A DNA stretch of 64,000 bases from Bacteroidia bacterium. GTDB taxonomy: Bacteria; Bacteroidota; Bacteroidia; Flavobacteriales; Flavobacteriaceae. The first letter of the stretch is position 1. Every line of letters starts with the position of its first letter. The position numbers were made by a program, and so were the translations under genes. The notes under the pieces were generated by a model, which did no database searches, had not been told where the DNA came from, and saw only the letters and a list, made by a program, of their open reading frames with translations. Shown in pieces: positions 63,399 to 64,000 of the stretch. The stretch is from positions 41,747-105,746 of the forward strand of contig JAUIGO010000002.1 in assembly GCA_030429955.1 (NCBI GenBank), given 5' to 3'.

Positions 63399-64000
63399 CT
63401 ATTTGTCTTTCTTTTTCTGAGAGTTTCTCATTGCTTCTCCAATTTGATTACTAGCCGCAAAACTAGCCACCATGTCGTTTAACATATTGCTTCCAGCCTG
63501 AGGCGCATTTGGAAGCAAAATAAGGTTGCTGTTGGTTTCTTCGCCCAAAGATTGCAAGGTGTCATAATGTTGGGTTACAACGATTAATGCTGAAGCTTCC
63601 TGACTATTTATTCCAACACGGTTTAGCACTTCAACAGACTCCTCTAAACCACGAGCAATCTCACGGCGTTGGTCTGCTATACCTTGACCTTGTAAACGCT
63701 TGCTTTCGGCTTCGGCTTTTGCTTTCTCAACAATTAATATTCTAGCAGCATCACCTTCAAATTGAGCAGCAATTTTTTCACGCTCAGAAGCATTAATTCT
63801 GTTCATAGCTTGTTTTACCTGAGCATCAGGATCAATATCAGTTACTAAGGTTTTAATAATGTCAAAACCATAGTCAGACATCGCATCATTAAGCTCAGCT
63901 TTTACAGCTAAGGCAATATCATCTTTTTTTACAAACACGTCATCCAACTTCATTTTTGGCACTTCAGCACGAACCACATCAAATACATAAGATGTAATTT
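63399..64000 (-). CDS. SPFH/band-7 protein (5' end cut by window)
   Basis: About 200 C-terminal residues are visible and the frame runs open to the window edge, so the N-terminus lies outside. The segment YVFDVVRAEVPKMKLDDVFVKK, then AKAEAESKRLQGQGIADQRREIARGLEESVEVL, matches the stomatin/HIR-like SPFH family: a band-7 domain, a coiled coil, and a flexible end. Such membrane-bound scaffolds organise membrane domains. A GTG at 63,977 is internal, not a start. Confidence 0.88.
   Translation of the reverse strand, partial: ITSYVFDVVRAEVPKMKLDDVFVKKDDIALAVKAELNDAMSDYGFDIIKTLVTDIDPDAQVKQAMNRINASEREKIAAQFEGDAARILIVEKAKAEAESKRLQGQGIADQRREIARGLEESVEVLNRVGINSQEASALIVVTQHYDTLQSLGEETNSNLILLPNAPQAGSNMLNDMVASFAASNQIGEAMRNSQKKKDK

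Overview
This window is AT-rich DNA from a chromosome of a marine-type member of the Flavobacteriaceae (phylum Bacteroidota). The evidence is the gene set and order (pdxA-DUF177-rpmF-fabH-accB-accC), the many Bacteroidota-specific families (outer-membrane beta-barrel receptor with a carboxypeptidase-like plug, DUF3871, DUF3987, PID-CTERM-like tail, PD40 lipoprotein) and TAnnTTTG promoter -7 boxes in front of several genes. Genus cannot be fixed from sequence alone.

Layout. 1-6,900 is core chromosome: a cut saccharopine-dehydrogenase-like gene, then a minus-strand fatty-acid/ribosomal operon (pdxA to accC), and ribE running the other way. 6,970-29,401 is an integrated genomic island. It sits in the 3' half of a CAT-anticodon tRNA gene. 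An intact tRNA lies at the right end, a 45-bp copy of its 3' half lies at the left end, and a tyrosine integrase, an Xis-like protein, a DUF3987 ATPase, a Sak4/RecA-like ATPase, DUF3871 and RadC-like proteins form the mobile backbone. The cargo is defensive: a three-gene ABC-three-component (ABC-3C) system facing a five-gene type I restriction-modification operon (hsdM, a GmrSD-like DUF262/DUF1524 gene, hsdS, a small unknown gene, hsdR). An unrecognised two-gene module with a divergent XRE regulator and a clear operator palindrome lies at the left end. I see no relaxase or type IV secretion genes, so the island is an integrative element that probably depends on other elements or on DNA uptake to move.

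29,485-64,000 is core chromosome again: methylmalonyl-CoA epimerase, rbfA, a LolC/E-like permease, dusB, secreted peptidases (M28, S8, M1, S41), a PD40 lipoprotein, an outer-membrane receptor, lepA, a sodium/proton antiporter with RCK domain, a glutamate-cysteine-ligase-like/CBS fusion next to a succinylglutamate-desuccinylase-like gene, rnpA, OmpA and GNAT genes, a zinc exporter, rpiB, RNase R, a LysE-type exporter, tRNA-Cys, folB, glnS and the end of an SPFH/band-7 gene.

Most likely to be new: the XRE-controlled two-gene module (7,278-9,213) and the unknown small protein inside the hsd operon. The island ends are unusually readable: core repeats, paired 11-bp-spaced arm-type repeats at both ends, and two alternative tRNA terminators. 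No CRISPR array, rRNA or insertion sequence was seen.
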